NCBI GenBank assembly: GCA_963809765.1 | Contig: CAWEKT010000003.1 | Coordinates: 62,001-126,000, forward strand | Reading direction: 5' to 3' | DNA: 64,000 nt | DNA from: JACVRM01 sp963809765 | GTDB taxonomy: Bacteria; Actinomycetota; Thermoleophilia; Gaiellales; Gaiellaceae | In this document: positions 44,699 through 54,931 of the stretch, piece after piece | Layout of the letters: each line of letters begins with the position of its first letter | Position numbering within the stretch: the first letter of the stretch is position 1 | The notes under the pieces: model-generated | Seen by the model: the letters and a program-made list of their open reading frames with translations, nothing else | What the model was told of the DNA's origin: nothing | Databases searched by the model: none | Program-made: the position numbers and the translations under genes

Positions 44699-46217
44699 GG
44701 CGCGCGCTCATCATCGCGGTCGTCGGCGCCCTGCTCGCGGTCGGCGGCTTCTTCGGTGCGCTCGCTCTCGGGCCGGACGCCTCCGCGCAGGGCACCACCA
44801 CGACGACCGCCGACCACGACTACGCCGGCCACGACCACGGTCGCCGCCGACGGAGGAGGTCGAGGACGCGGCGACGAGCGGCGAGGACTGGCTGCTGATC
44901 GCGATCCAGGGCATCGTCGTGATCGCGTTCATCGCGCTCGGCGTGCGCTCGGGCGGCGTCGGCCTCGGGCTCTGGGGCGGCGTCGGGACGCTCGTTCTCG
45001 TCTTCGGCTTCGGCCTCGACCCGGGCGAGCCGCCGGGGAGCGCGATCCTGATCATCATCGCGGTCGTCACGGCGGCGGCCGCCATGCAGGCCGCCGGCGG
45101 CACCGACTACATGGTCCTGATCGCCAGCCGGGCGCTGCGGGCGCAGCCGCGCGCGCTCAACTTCGTCGCGCCCTTCGTCTCGTACCTGCTCTGCATCCTC
45201 ACCGGGACGAGCAACACGTTCTACTCGATCGTGCCGGTCATCAACGAGGTCGCGTACGCGAACAAGATCCGTCCGGAGCGGCCGCTCGCGAGCTCGACGG
45301 TCGCGTCCGCTCTGGGCATCACGTCGAGCCCGGTCGCCGCCGCGATGGCGACGATGCTGCCGCTCGTCGAGGTCTACGACTACGAGCTCGTCGACGTCCT
45401 CCTGATCACGATCCCGGCGAGCATCATCGGCATCCTCGCGATGTCGCTCGTGATGACCCGCCACGGCAAGGACCTCGACCACGACGAGGAGTACCAGCGC
45501 CGGCTCGCGGCCGGCGAGGTGCAGCCGCCGCCCGAGGCCGGCGACATCGTGCTGATGCCCTACGCCAAGCGCAGCGTCGCCATCTTCCTCGGCGCCGTGC
45601 TCGCGATCTGCGTCTTCGGCTTCTTCGAGGACCTGCGGCCGACGGTGTCCGCCGAGGGCGGCGGCACCGAGCCGCTCTCCGTGACGCCGATCATCGTCAT
45701 GGTCATGCTGGCGGCCGGCGCGCTCATCCTGCTCTTCGCCAAGGTGCGCGCGACCGAGGTCCCGGACACGCAGATCTTCAAGTCCGGCATGGTCGCGATG
45801 ATCGCGCTGCTCGGGATCGCCTGGATGGCCGACACCTTCATCGCCGCCAACGAGGACGCCATCGTCGAGGCGCTCGGCGACCTCGCGAGCGAGTGGCCGT
45901 TCATGATCGCGATCGCCATCTTCGCGGTGGCGGCGCTGACGACCAGCCAGTCCGCGGCGACGAGGACGATGGTGCCGCTCGGCCTCGCGCTCGGCATCGG
46001 CGCCGGCTACATGATCGCCATGTGGACGGCCGTGGTCGGCGTGCTCTTCCTGCCCGCCAACGGCACGCAGATCGCCGCCGCCGAGGCGGACACCACCGGC
46101 ACGACGACGCTCGGCAAACGTGTCGTCGACCACTCGTTCCAGCTGCCGCTGCAGATCGCGTGGGTCACGACCGCGCTCGTCGGCATCGGGGCTGGTTGCG
46201 CTCTTCTTCGAGTGAGA
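44695..46217 (+). CDS. Anaerobic C4-dicarboxylate carrier (DcuA/B-like) with N-terminal extension, frameshifted
   Basis: About 505 residues. The core matches Dcu carriers: GSAILIIIAVVTAAAAMQAAGGTDYMVLIASRAL, LLCILTGTSNTFYSIVPVINEVA, IRPERPLASSTVASALGITSSPVAAAMATML. These exchange fumarate, malate, aspartate and succinate. Before the core is an added signal-like helix plus a Thr/His-rich linker; the frame changes near 44850. A small frame ambiguity at the end gives a stop at 46217 or 46220. Neighbouring arginine-catabolism genes suggest anaerobic amino-acid use. Confidence 0.82.
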
Positions 46218-46245
46218 TGAGCGTACTGGGAAGCTCCGCCCTCGC

Positions 46246-47593
46246 ATGAGCGAGCGCGAGTCCGCCGCAGGCGCTCCGAAAGAACGTATCTCCGTCACCG
46301 GAGCGGCCTTCCTCGGCATCGGAGCGATGATCGGTGCCGGCATCTTCGCCCTGCTCGGCGAGGCGGCCACAGTGGCGGGCTCGGCGGTGTGGCTGTCGTT
46401 CCTGCTCGCCGGGCGCGGTCACGACCCTGCTTGCCTACAACGTGACGCGGCTCGGGATTCGCTACCCGTCGTCCGGGGGCCTGATCGAGTACCTGCTGCA
46501 GGGCTTCGGCAACGGGCGGCTGCTCGGGATCGCCTCGTGGCTTGGCTACTTCGCGGCGTTCGTGATCGTCTGCTCGATGGTCGCGGTCTCGTTCGGGACC
46601 TACGCGACGTCTGTCTTCGTCGGCGACAGTGCAGGCTCGGCGTGGGACAATGTCTTCACGACCGCTCTGGTCGTGACCATGGCCGCGATCAACATGATCG
46701 GTGGTCAGTTCGTGTCGCGCGTCGCGTCGGTGCTCGTGGTCGTCCTGCTGGCGGTCTTCGGCGTCTTCATCGCCGTGACCCTCGTCGACGTCGACCTCGA
46801 CCTGCTGGCGTTCAGCACGTACCCGTCGTTCTCCGACATCGTCGCCAGCATCGCGCTGACCTTCTTCGCCTTCCTGGGCTTCGGCGTGATGACGTTCACG
46901 GTCGGAAGCCTCGCCGACCCTGCACGCGAGCTGCCGAGGGCGATGACGCTGGCTCTCGGGGCTGACAACCCTCACGTACGTCGCTGATCGCGATCGGCGT
47001 CTTCGGCACGCTCACGGTCGATGAAGCCATCGGCTACGGAGAGACCGCGATCGCCGAAGCGGCACGACCGGCCCTCGGGGACGCGGGCTTCACGATCATG
47101 GCCGTCGCTGCGATGCTGGCCACGGCCGGCGCCACGAACGCAACGCTGTTCGGCTCGTCGAACCTCACGGCGATGCTGGCGAAGATCGGGCAGTTCCCAC
47201 CGATCTTCGGCGTCGACTCGCGGCTCGGCCGCTCACGGCGGGCTGATCATCACGGCGGGAGTCGTCCTCGTCGTGGCGAACGCGGTCGACCTCTCCGCGA
47301 TCGCGTCGGTCGGCAGCGCCTGCGCGCTCGTCGTCTTCCTCCTCGTCGGGGTGGCGGGCTACCGCCGCCGGGCCGAGACCGGAGCCAACGGCGTCGTCGT
47401 CCTGGTCGCCATCACGGCGACCGCCGTCGTCCTCGCCTTCTTCGCGGTTGACACCTTCCAGAACGCTCCAGAGACCTTCATTGCGATGCTTGCGATCGCC
47501 GCGCTCGCGGTCCTGCTCGACCTGGTCTGGAAACGCGCCCGCGACCGCGGCACGACCTCGAGCGACGCGGCCCCGACGCCGGCAGAGAACTAG
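46246..47593 (+). CDS. APC-family amino-acid permease, frameshifted
   Basis: About 447 residues. The N-terminal GAAFLGIGAMIGAGIFALLGEAATVAGSAVWLSFL is the APC signature helix 1 with its substrate loop. Later: FFAFLGFGVMTFTVGSLADPARELPRAM and MLATAGATNATLFGSSNLTAMLAKIGQFP. Frame changes near 46417, 46965 and 47230. The next genes are ornithine carbamoyltransferase and carbamate kinase, so uptake or exchange of arginine, citrulline or ornithine is plausible but not shown. Confidence 0.82.
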
Positions 47594-47663
47594 TCTCGCG
47601 GTGCTCTGAGCCCGGCCGCGTTCAGGTATGACCGACACGGAGAGCCGTGAAAGGAGGGCCGGC

Positions 47664-48673
47664 ATGAAGAGCGGCGATGGATCTCCGCGGCAGGCACCTC
47701 CTGCGCCTCGCCGACTTCACGCCGGAGGAGATCACGTACCTCCTCGATCTCGTCGGCCGAGCTCAAGGCGGCGAAACGGGACGGACGCGAGCAGCAGCAG
47801 CTGGTCGGCAAGTCGATCGCGCTGATCTTCGAGAAGGACTCCACGAGGACGCGGTGCGCGTTCGAGGTGGCCGCGTACGACCAGGGCGCCCACGTGACGT
47901 TCATCGGCCCGAGCGGCTCCCACCTCGGCCACAAGGAGACGGTCAAGGACACGGCGCGTGTGCTCGGGCGCATGTACGACGCCATCGAGTACCGCGGCTT
48001 CGCCCAGGAGACGGCGGAGGAGCTCGCCCGCTGGGCCGGCGTCCCGGTGTACAACGGCCTCACCGACGAGTGGCACCCGACCCAGGTCCTGGCCGACTTC
48101 CTCACCTTCCGGGAGCACGTGCCGAAGCCGCTCCGGGAGGTCGCCTTCTGCTACCTCGGCGACGCCCGCTTCAACATGGCCAACTCGTACCTGGTGGACG
48201 GGGCGAAGCTCGGCATGGACGTGCGTATCGCCGCGCCGCAGTCGCTCTGGCCGCGCGACGAGATCACCGAGCTGGCCCGCTCGATCGCGGCGGAGACGGA
48301 GGCGACGATCACGATCACCGACGACGTCGCCGAGGCCGTTCGCGGCGCCGACGTGCTGCTCACGGACGTGTGGGTCTCGATGGGCGAGCCGGATGAGGTC
48401 TGGGCCGAGCGGATCGAGCTGCTCAAGCCGTACCAGGTGAACGCAGAGACGATGCAGGCGACGGGGAACCCGGACGTCAAGTTCATGCACTGCCTACCGG
48501 CCTTCCACAACACCGAGACCGAGGTCGGAAAGCAGATCCACGAGAAGTTCGGGATGGAGGCGCTCGAGGTCACCGAGGAGGTTTTCGAGTCGCCTGCCTC
48601 CCTTGTGTTCGACGAGGCCGAGAACCGCCTGCACACAGCCAAGGCGGTGCTGGTGGCCACGCTCCGGAGCTGA
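47664..48673 (+). CDS. Ornithine carbamoyltransferase (catabolic type), two frame shifts at the 5' end
   Basis: Interconverts ornithine plus carbamoyl phosphate and citrulline. Carbamoyl phosphate site SIALIFEKDSTRTRCAFEVAAYDQG, then HPTQVLADFLT and the ornithine-side FMHCLPAFHNTETEVGKQ (HCLP). Conserved MDLRGRHLLRLADFTPEEITYLLDL starts in one frame at 47677, and the body shifts near 47757. AGGAGG at 47652 points to ATG 47664, one frame off. Directly followed (2 nt) by carbamate kinase, favouring the catabolic direction. Confidence 0.9.
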
Positions 48674-48675
48674 GG

Positions 48676-49629
48676 GTGCGCGTCGTCGCCGCGCTCGGTG
48701 GCAACGCGCTGCTCCGGCGCGGGCAGGAGCTGAGCGCCGAGAACCAGCGAGAGAACGTGCGCGCAGCCTGCAAGGCGCTCGCTCCGGTCGCGCTCGAGCA
48801 CGAGCTCGTCATCTCGCACGGCAACGGCCCGCAGGTCGGCCTGCTCGCGCTGCAGGGCGCCGCGTACCCGGAGGTCGAGACGTACCCGCTCGACGTCCTC
48901 GGCGCCCAGACCGAGGGCATGATCGGGTACCTGATCCAGCAAGAGCTCGGCAACGAGCTGCCGTTCGAGCGGCACCTGGCCACGCTGCTGACCATGATCG
49001 AGGTGGACGCAGCCGACCCGGCGTTCGGCGATCCAACCAAGCCGATCGGGCCGCTCTACGACATCGACGCGGCCAAGCGGCTGACGCGCGAGAAAGGCTG
49101 GGTGTTCAAGCCGGACGGCGACAGCCTGCGCCGGGTCGTCCCGTCCCCGCTCCCGAAGCGGATCTTCGAGATCGAGGCGATCAAGGCCCTGCTGGCGCAG
49201 GGAAGTGTCGTCATCTGCGCGGGCGGCGGCGGCATCCCGACCGTCTACACGGACGAGCCGGCGCCGGCCGGCCGCCGCCTGGTCGGAGTCGAGGCCGTGA
49301 TCGACAAGGATCTCGCGAGCTCGTTGCTCGCGATCGACCTCGGCGCCGACATGCTGGCGATCGTCACCGACGTCGAGGCCGTCTACGAGGGCTGGGGGAC
49401 CCCGCAGCAGCGTGCCATCCGGCGGGCGACCCCGGCGAGCCTGCACCGCTCCGACTTCGCAGCCGGCTCGATGGGGCCGAAGGTGCATGCGGCCTGCCAG
49501 TTCGTCGAGCGCACGGGCAAGGTGGCGGCGATCGGGTCGATCCACGACGTGGGCGCGCTCGTGCGGGGCGAGGCCGGCACGCTCGTGACGGCCGAGGCGA
49601 GTGGCGTCGAGCTCGCCGAGGTCGCGTAG
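48676..49629 (+). CDS. arcC: Carbamate kinase
   Basis: Makes ATP from carbamoyl phosphate and ADP, the energy-yielding end of arginine/citrulline fermentation. 317 residues, intact. Seen: VVAALGGNALLRRGQ, VISHGNGPQVGLLALQ, GAQTEGMIGYLIQQEL, VVICAGGGGIPTVYTDE, IDKDLASSLLA and FAAGSMGPKVHAACQFVE, all characteristic. No arginine deiminase is in the window, so carbamoyl phosphate may come from citrulline or agmatine/creatinine-type routes. Confidence 0.94.
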   Translation: MRVVAALGGNALLRRGQELSAENQRENVRAACKALAPVALEHELVISHGNGPQVGLLALQGAAYPEVETYPLDVLGAQTEGMIGYLIQQELGNELPFERHLATLLTMIEVDAADPAFGDPTKPIGPLYDIDAAKRLTREKGWVFKPDGDSLRRVVPSPLPKRIFEIEAIKALLAQGSVVICAGGGGIPTVYTDEPAPAGRRLVGVEAVIDKDLASSLLAIDLGADMLAIVTDVEAVYEGWGTPQQRAIRRATPASLHRSDFAAGSMGPKVHAACQFVERTGKVAAIGSIHDVGALVRGEAGTLVTAEASGVELAEVA

Positions 49630-49683
49630 ATGCGGCGTGAACCGGACACAACCGGGGCAATGCATCGGGAGGACGCTGGATCG

Positions 49684-50653
49684 ATGGCTGAGCCGACCCA
49701 CAGACTCCGCCGCTGGTCCACGCGCTCGTGCTGTGCGCCTACGGCGCGGCCGCCGCGGCGCTGACGCCCGTGCTGGGCGGCGGGATTCGGGAGGCAGGCG
49801 GCGGCAGCGCTCGTCGGGTGCTCGTCGTCGGCGCGCTCGCGCTCTCGACGCGGCGAACCGCGCGGACGGAGCCCGTCGTCGCACCGGCCGCGGCGGTCGC
49901 GGCGAGCTTCACGGCTCGCCCTGCTGGTCGAGCTCGGGCCTGGACGCCTCGGCGGACGTCGCCACGCTCGCGGCGCTCGTCGACCTTCCTCCCGGGGATG
50001 ACCCTGACGATCGGCATGCGCGAGCTGTCGACCGAGCACCTCCAGTCGGGCGTCGCCAACACCGCGAGCGCGCTCGTGCAGCTGCTCGGCCTCGCGTTCG
50101 GCGTGGCCGTGGGCAGCTCGATCGCGACGAGCTGGTTCGGCGAGGTCGACCCGCGCCGCACCGGACGCCTCCTTCTCCGGCGTGCAGCTGCTGGCGGCGG
50201 TGATCGCGGCGCTCGGCCTTCACGGTCACGCTGCGCGCCCGCGCTCGCGATGCGCTGCTCATGTGCGGCGGCCACGTGCCTGGCGCTCGCGGCCAACGAG
50301 GCCGGGGCGGCGCTGTTCGGCGACGCGGCCGCCGCGTTCGTAGCTGCGCTCGCGGTCGGGGTCACAGGCGGGGTGGTCGGTCTCGTTCATGCGCCGGTCC
50401 GACCTCGTGTTCGTCGTGCCCGGGGGTGCTGATGCTCGTGCCCGGCAGCGCGGGCTTCAACAGCGTCGTCCAGCTGCTCAGCGACCAGACCGTGAGCGGC
50501 CTGACCGCCGGCTTCGACACCTTCGTGACCGCGATGTCGATCGCGTACGGGCTCATGGTCTCGGTCCGCGTCCTCCCGCGGCGCTTCGCCGGCGGCAAGT
50601 GCCGCGCGATGCAACGTGACGGCCGCGGCCGGCCCGTTACGGTCTCCCGGTGA
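49684..50653 (+). pseudogene. ThrE-family threonine/serine exporter remnant
   Basis: Pieces in several frames resemble the second half of ThrE proteins: GLDASADVATLAALV, FLPGMTLTIGMRELSTEHLQSGVANTASALVQLLGLAFGVAVGSSIA, then the DUF3815-like FVVPGVLMLVPGSAGFNSVVQLLSDQTVSGLTAGFDTFVTAMSIA up to a stop at 50653. The N-terminal substrate domain is absent, because carbamate kinase ends just upstream. Frame breaks near 49940, 50000, 50190 and 50420. Truncation plus breaks point to a real pseudogene more than elsewhere, but errors contribute. Confidence 0.6.
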
Positions 50654-50692
50654 CGACCACGGTGCAGCCTCGCCGGCCGACCTCCACCCCAC

Positions 50693-52322
50693 GTGAGCGA
50701 CGCGACGGCCGCGAGCGCCGCTCCGTCTGCGCGGGCTACCGGCTCGGCAATCGTCCTGCTGACGCTGGCCACGGGCCAGTTCCTGATGACGCTCGACACC
50801 TCGGTGATGAACGTCTCGATCGCGACGGTCGCCGAGGACGTCGGGACGACCGTGACCGGCATCCAGGGCGCGATCACCGCCTACACGCTCGTGATGGCGG
50901 CGCTGATGATCACCGGCGCCAAGATCGGCGCGATCATCGGCCGCAAGCGGGCGTTCGCGATCGGCTGCGTCATCTACGGCGCCGGCTCGTTCATCACCTC
51001 CATCGCCCCGAGCCTGCCCGTGCTCCTCTTCGGCTGGTCGTTCCTCGAGGGCGTCGGAGCAGCGCTGATCCTGCCCGCCATCGTCGCGCTCGTCGCCGGC
51101 AACTTCCCGGTCGAGCGGCGCCCGACCGCGTACGGGATGGTGGCGGCCGCCGGCGCGATCGCGGTCGCCGTCGGGCCGCTCGTCGGCGGCTTCTGCACCA
51201 CCTACTTCTCGTGGCGCTGGGTCTTCGCCGGGGAGGTCGTGCTCGTGGCGCTGATCCTCCTCCTGACCCGGCGAATCGCCGACGCGCCGGCCGAGCAGCG
51301 GCCGAAGCTCGACCTCGTCGGCACCGTGCTCTCGGCGTTGGGCCTCGGCATGCTCGTCTTCGGCGTCCTGCGCTCGAGCGAGTGGGGCTGGATCCAGCCG
51401 AAGCCCGACGGGCCTGCGCTCGCAGGGATCTCACCGACGATCTGGCTGATCCTGGCCGGGATCTTCACCATCTGGGTGTTCTCGCGCTGGGAGGTGCGCC
51501 GGGTCGACCGGGGCCTGGAGCCGCTCGTGCGACCGGGCCTGCTCCGCAACCGCCAGCTGAGCGGCGGCCTGCTGATGTTCTTCTTCCAGTTCCTCGTCCA
51601 GGCGGGGCTCTTCTTCGTCGTGCCGCTCTTCCTCTCGGTCTGCCTCGGCCTCTCGGCGCTGGCGACCGGCGCGCGGCTGCTCCCGCTCTCGGTCACGCTG
51701 CTGATCGCAGCCGTGGGGATCCCGCGGTTCTTCCCGGACATCTCGCCGCGACTCGTCGTCCGCCTCGGCCTCTTCTCGCTGCTGCTCGGCACGCTCGTGC
51801 TGCTCGGGGGCCTCGACGCGGACGCCGGCCCCGAAGTCGTGTTCGTGCCGATGCTGCTGGTCGGGCTCGGCATCGGCGCGCTCGCCTCGCAACTCGGCAG
51901 CGTCACGGTCTCCGCCGTCTCGGACGAGGACACCCCCGAGGTGGGCGGCGTCCAGAACACGATGACGAACCTCGGCGCCTCCCTGGGCACCGCGCTCGCC
52001 GGATCGCTCATGATCGCCGCCGTCACGGCCTCGTTCGTCGCCAACATCCAGGCGAACGACGCCATCCCCGCCCGCGCGAAGGAGCAGGCGCAGGTCGAAC
52101 TCGCGGGCGGCGTGCCCTTCGTCTCCGACGCCGACCTGGAGGAGGCCCTCGACGAGGCCGGCGTCAGCGGGAGGAACATCGACGAGGCGCTCGGGGACTA
52201 CGAGGACGCCCGGCTGGACGGTCTCCGCGCGGCGCTCGTCGATCCTGGCCATCCTCGCGCTCGTCGCCCTCTTCTTCACGCAACGCGTCCCATCGACGCA
52301 GCCTCGCGCGGCCGCGACGTGA
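50693..52322 (+). CDS. DHA2-type MFS exporter, one frame break near the end
   Basis: About 542 residues, 14 membrane helices. TGQFLMTLDTSVMNVSIATVAEDVGTT is motif D1 of 14-helix drug:H+ antiporters, followed by GAKIGAIIGRKRAFAIG (motif A) and GAIAVAVGPLVGGFCTTYFSWRWVF (motif C). Exports hydrophobic compounds; substrate unknown. The uncorrected frame runs into the next gene. A shift near 52240 restores the last helix (SILAILALVALFFTQRV) and a stop at 52320-52322, overlapping the ATPase GTG. Confidence 0.87.
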
Positions 52323-53719
52323 GCGGCGGGGCCGGCCGCGGCGACAGCGCCTCCTCCGTCGACGGCCGCCGGTTCACGCTCGAGGCGGCGCTGGACGGGC
52401 TCGAGCTCCGTCCCGGAAGCTACGTCTCGCTCGAGGGGCGCCTGGGACAGGTGTACGCGCTCCGCCACGCGCCGGGTCAGCCGGGCGTCGTTCACGGCGA
52501 AGGGGTCCTGATCGACGACGGGGTCTCCCCCTTCGCGGCGGCACCCGTCGAGCCGGCAAGCGTGGAGGTCGTCGCCGGGTGGCTGGAGCGCAGCACCGGC
52601 TCGCGCGCGGCGCTCGACGTCGGCGAGCTGGCACTCGAGCCCGGTGTCCGCTTCCCCCTCGACGCAGGCGGGTTCAGCCGCCACACGTTTCTGTGCGGGC
52701 AGTCGGGGTCGGGGAAGACATACGCCCTCGGCACCATCCTCGAACAGCTCCTCCTCCACACGTCGCTGCGGATCGTCGTTCTCGATCCCAACTCCGACTT
52801 CGTTCGCCTCGGCGAGGTGCGCCCGGACGTCGAGCGCGGTCTCGCCGCCGCGTACCGCGGCGCAGTGTCAGACCTGGCCGTAAGACGGGCAGGGGCGGCC
52901 GGTGAGGAGCGCCTCCACGTGCGGTTCACCGACTGCGATGCACAGGAGCAAGCTGCGATTCTCCGTCTCGACCCGATCGCCGACCGCGAGGAGTACGGCA
53001 CGCTGCTCGACCTCCTCGATGAGGGTGTGCAGGATCCGAACGCCAGCGCCCAGGCGCTCGCCCAGCGACTGATCGCAGCCGAGGACCCGGCGGTGCGGGC
53101 GCTCGGCACCCGACTCCGCAGTCTCGGCATCGACCAGTGGTCGATCTGGTCGGTGGGCGATCGCGGCTCCCTCCAAGACCTCGTAGCGGGGGACGGGCCA
53201 CGCCTGCTGGTGGTCGACCTGGGCTCTCTCGGCACACAGGGGGAGATGGCCGTCGCGGCCGAGAGCCTGCTTGCGGCTCTGTGGCGGCGCCGAAGCGATC
53301 GGGAGCCCGTCCTCATCGTCATCGACGAGGCGCACAACGTCTGCCCGCGCGAGCCGGCCGACGGGGTCAGCGCGCTCGCCTCCGAGCTCACGGCGCGCAT
53401 TGCCGCGGAAGGACGGAAGTTCGGGCTCTACCTGCTCGTCTCGACGCAGCGGCCGTTCCGCGTCAACGAGCTCGTCGTCTCGCAGTGCGACAACCTCATG
53501 ATGATGCGCATGACGTCCACGGGCGACCTCGCCTACGTCGCCGACCTGCTGTCATTCGCGCCGCGGCCGCTGCTGGATGAGGCGACGTCGTTCCGGATGG
53601 GCGAGTCGCTCGTCGCAGGGAAGATCGCGCCCCACCCCACGCTCGTCCGCTTCGGCCCCCGCATCGCCGAGGAGGGGGGCGCGGACGTGCCCGCAACCTG
53701 GGCAGTGCGCGCGACGTAG
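52319..53719 (+). CDS. HerA/FtsK-like DUF87 ATPase
   Basis: 466 residues. A HAS-barrel-like N-terminus (LRPGSYVSLEGRLGQVYAL) is followed by Walker A CGQSGSGKTYALG near residue 125, VVLDPNSDFVRL, Walker B PVLIVIDEAHNVCP near 330 and the sensor region LYLLVSTQRPFRVNE with an Arg finger-like QCDNLMMMRMT. HerA hexamers translocate DNA, usually with NurA nuclease, but no nuclease is adjacent. Coupled by GTGA overlap to the MFS gene. Could act in defence or DNA processing; unassigned. Confidence 0.82.
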   Translation: MSGGAGRGDSASSVDGRRFTLEAALDGLELRPGSYVSLEGRLGQVYALRHAPGQPGVVHGEGVLIDDGVSPFAAAPVEPASVEVVAGWLERSTGSRAALDVGELALEPGVRFPLDAGGFSRHTFLCGQSGSGKTYALGTILEQLLLHTSLRIVVLDPNSDFVRLGEVRPDVERGLAAAYRGAVSDLAVRRAGAAGEERLHVRFTDCDAQEQAAILRLDPIADREEYGTLLDLLDEGVQDPNASAQALAQRLIAAEDPAVRALGTRLRSLGIDQWSIWSVGDRGSLQDLVAGDGPRLLVVDLGSLGTQGEMAVAAESLLAALWRRRSDREPVLIVIDEAHNVCPREPADGVSALASELTARIAAEGRKFGLYLLVSTQRPFRVNELVVSQCDNLMMMRMTSTGDLAYVADLLSFAPRPLLDEATSFRMGESLVAGKIAPHPTLVRFGPRIAEEGGADVPATWAVRAT

Positions 53720-53732
53720 GGAGCGCCTGGGG

Positions 53733-54225
53733 CTAGCTCTCCGCCGGCGTGCCCGGCGCCGGGCCGTTGCTCCAACAGCGCCTCGATCCGCGCGAGCCGC
53801 TGGTCGAGGTGGGCGAGCTCGGGCCCGATCTCGGCGCCCCGGTCGAGACGCCGCCGCGCGCTCTCGATGAAGACGGCGGTGATCGACGCGGTGATCACGG
53901 TCAGGAAGCCGATGCCGCTCAGCATCACGAAGGTCGCGATCACCCGCCCGACCGGCTCATGAGGCGTGATGTCTCCGTAACCGACGGTTGTCACGGTCTG
54001 GACGGCCCACCACAGGGCGAGGCCGAGATTCGGAAACTCCTCGTTGTCGAGAAGCCACATCAAAACCCCGCTCGCGAGCGTCACCGCGATCGTGAAGAGG
54101 GCGATGATCTGGCCGGCGCGGCGCGCCGTCAGTGGCCGCCGCGCCGTGAGCCGAAGCAAGCGCTCGCTTGGCCCTTGCACGGACATGCGTCCGTGTTCGC
54201 GGAGGGCGGCGCGAAACCTTCGCAC
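53733..54225 (-). CDS. Two-helix potassium channel
   Basis: About 163 residues. TM1 GQIIALFTIAVTLASGVLMWL, pore helix and selectivity filter ALWWAVQTVTTVGYGDITPHE, TM2 ATFVMLSGIGFLTVITASITAVF, then a coiled-coil-like tail (HLDQRLARIEALLEQ). TVGYGD defines K+ selectivity. The frame continues to 53533 antisense to the ATPase. A one-base shift near 53760 gives an earlier stop at about 53733, which I prefer. Start could be 54225 or 54186. Confidence 0.82.
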
Positions 54226-54273
54226 GCAGGTGCCGGCGCCGGCTCCCCCGTCCGGCGCCGGCGTTGCCGCGAG

Positions 54274-54744
54274 CTAGAGCGGGACTACTTCCCTCAGCCG
54301 CTTGCCGCCGTAGGCGACGAGGCCGTAGATGATCAGGATGTCGATGGTGAAAAGGGCTATCGACCAGATCGGGTAGGCGGAGACGAAGTGCAGCTGGGCG
54401 ATCGCGTTCAACGCGGCCGCGCCCACACCGAACCAGCGTGCGAACTCGCTGCCCTTCACGACGGCGACGGCAGCGAACACCTGCGCTGCCCCGAAGAGCA
54501 GCATGATCCAGCCCCAGGTGTTCAGGTTGCTGAAGACAAAGAGCTCCTCGCCGACGAACACCCGCGAGTCCCCGATCGCGAGGATCCCGGTGAGAATGTT
54601 CCAGGTGCCGGCCAGGCCGAGCATGACCGCCGCGAAGTCCACCCAGCCGACGCCGCCGCCGCCTCCGGTGTACTCGTAGTCACTTTCCCCGGGGCGGTAC
54701 GGAGCCGACGGCGTCGCCAGGGGTTGATCGCGTGCAGCTGTCAT
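54274..54744 (-). CDS. DUF7144 family membrane protein
   Basis: 156 residues. After a polar N-terminus come four membrane helices starting VGWVDFAAVMLGLAGTWNILTGILAI, with NLNTWGWIMLLFGAAQVFAAVAV, WFGVGAAALNAIAQLHFVSAYPIWS and IALFTIDILIIYGLVAYGG. The NxxxWGW and YPIW features are typical of DUF7144. Unknown function, often near stress genes. GGGAGGAG lies 7 nt before the ATG at 54744; the upstream extension is rejected. A dyad motif lies about 90 nt upstream. Confidence 0.78.
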   Translation of the reverse strand: MTAARDQPLATPSAPYRPGESDYEYTGGGGGVGWVDFAAVMLGLAGTWNILTGILAIGDSRVFVGEELFVFSNLNTWGWIMLLFGAAQVFAAVAVVKGSEFARWFGVGAAALNAIAQLHFVSAYPIWSIALFTIDILIIYGLVAYGGKRLREVVPL

Positions 54745-54834
54745 TGGCTGCTCCTCCCTCGTTTCATGATGTTCACGGTCACGGCAACTCGCCGGAACCG
54801 CGACCAATCGTCTCGCAGCGCCCCGCCGCTAGCC

Positions 54835-54855
54835 ATCATCCCAACCGGGTGATGG
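54835..54855 (-). promoter_or_regulatory. TCATCCC dyad motif, site before the DUF7144 gene
   Basis: Plus-strand reading ATCATCCCAACCGGGTGATG; identical over 18 nt to the site before pepD. A weaker right half (ATCGGGTGATG) lies at about 54898-54912 on the minus strand. Confidence 0.55.
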
Positions 54856-54931
54856 GAGAGACCCTCGCCGTGCGGCCGCGGGCCTGAACGTGGCGGCTAC
54901 ATCACCCGATCCGTAGGACTCCGGCTCGGGG

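Noticed and set aside
54898..54912. Additional dyad-motif site
   Set aside because: Only the right half (ATCGGGTGATG on the minus strand) matches; left half absent, so not counted.
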